Both the position numbers and the translations under genes were made by a program. From Basidiobolus ranarum (Eukaryota > Basidiobolomycota > Basidiobolomycetes > Basidiobolales): DNA of 27,337 bases. Below, one piece after another: positions 26,810-27,337 of this stretch. The notes under the pieces are model-generated. The model searched no databases, was not told the origin of the DNA, and saw only the letters and a program-made list of their open reading frames with translations. Position 1 is the first letter of the stretch. Every line of letters begins with the position of its first letter. The DNA lies in the NCBI GenBank assembly GCA_040143965.1, contig JASJQH010000123.1, forward strand, positions 1-27,337, given 5' to 3'.

Positions 26810-27337
26810 ACTGGCAAATGCCTCAAAAGAATTGTTGGGACAGGCCTTGACTGAATCCCACTGATCCATTTACAGTGAATTATCTAAAATATTACACTGA
26901 AATGAATTATTCAGAGTGAGAAGATACTAACAGTGAAAAATACTTGTATGTGGCAAAGCATTTTAACTTTACAGTTGGCGAAATCATCAATTTCTTATTT
27001 TGTGAATATAATGCTCAAGAGTGTGTGTTTGCCAATCCTAAATATGAAGCCTTACTTGCCATTAGCTCCAAGAATTCCTTATTTACAACGGCTCGAGTAT
27101 GGTAGGGTAGATAAAGATCAGGCCCTTGCAACCTATGATCAAGATTTCTTAACAATACCAGATGGGATTGAGTTTGTCAAAATTCACGTGGAGACCTTCG
27201 GCGGCCCCTTAACCGGGATCAAGATTCCAGATCTTAGTGACATGATATGTGATGGAAATCAGCTAGACATACAAATCAGGGATATAGTTCAACTCGTGAA
27301 ACGACCTACTTAATAGGCTATGTTGAGAATGCTAGTA
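26810..27337 (+). pseudogene. Copy J: decaying D-type F-box-family copy (runs to right edge)
   Basis: Homology starts near 26810 and is clear from DPFTVNYLKYYTEMNYSE (about 26860), where the Trp codon following the Glu has become TGA. It continues with FLFCEYNAQ, then a frameshift near 27020 caused by loss of a few codons of the 'EKIKS' block. From 26933 a second frame, which becomes the family frame after the shift, reads VCLPILNMKPYLPLAPRI, FVKIHVETFGGPLTGIKIPD and IVQLVKRPT, ending at TAA 27311-27313 where intact copies read 'KRPQVI'. The F-box segment is missing on the left. It may continue beyond the window. Confidence 0.7.

Noticed and set aside
1-27337. CRISPR array, tRNA or rRNA genes, transposase or reverse-transcriptase genes
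   Set aside because: No regularly spaced short repeats, no tRNA-like cloverleaf motifs and no recognisable transposition enzymes were seen; the repeats present are gene-family duplications.

Overview
This window looks like nuclear DNA from an early-diverging fungus. It is A+T-rich, its genes are long and intronless, and the coding capacity is almost entirely one multigene family of F-box-like proteins with an irregular leucine-rich (LRR-like) body. From memory, the N-terminal signature (LSTEI...TLHSLLTVNK..F...APILYKNPF) resembles the very large F-box families of Mortierellaceae, but that placement is inference and was not searched. Nothing points to bacteria or a virus: there are no Shine-Dalgarno-spaced operons, no rRNA or tRNA genes, and no CRISPR array.

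Layout, all on the + strand. Positions 1-787 hold the 3' part of an unrelated gene: a four-cysteine segment resembling the chitin-binding module CBM19, followed by a long Asp/Glu-rich tail. From about 1172 to the right edge lies a tandem array. It has seven apparently intact copies (B 3006-4997, C 5514-7514, D 8544-10601, E 12177-14228, F 16209-18281, G 19128-21191, I 24644-26707). There is one 5'-truncated but otherwise open copy lacking the F-box (A, 1172-2554), one clear pseudogene (H, 22090 to about 23430), and one decaying copy running to the right edge (J, about 26810-27337). Almost every spacer also holds short relics of further copies (near 7875, 10686-11303, 11634, 14752, 15486, 21400-21905 and 23489).

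The copies fall by eye into neighbouring subgroups: B/C (with D and A related), E/F, and G/H/I. Spacers were duplicated together with the genes: the 5' flank of E matches that of F, the 3' flank of E matches that of F, and the spacer before G is repeated before I. This is a birth-and-death array that grows by unequal crossing-over or segmental duplication and decays by deletion and nonsense mutation. Parts of the flanks in front of living copies (G and I) contain fragments of dead ones.

The proteins share one architecture: an N-terminal F-box-like helix region (about residues 1-50, the presumed Skp1-binding part), a conserved but unnamed middle, and a C-terminal LRR-like body with two Trp-rich 'WDW..LP.L' repeats, a length-variable loop, and a conserved ending G-S-[VI]-[DNEK]-Y-x-M. 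By analogy with F-box/LRR proteins they would be substrate receptors of SCF-type ubiquitin ligases. No substrate can be read from the sequence. The most striking details are a 38-bp microinversion between the E and F upstream regions, mosaic structure in H, and a permuted junction shared by two separate relics.
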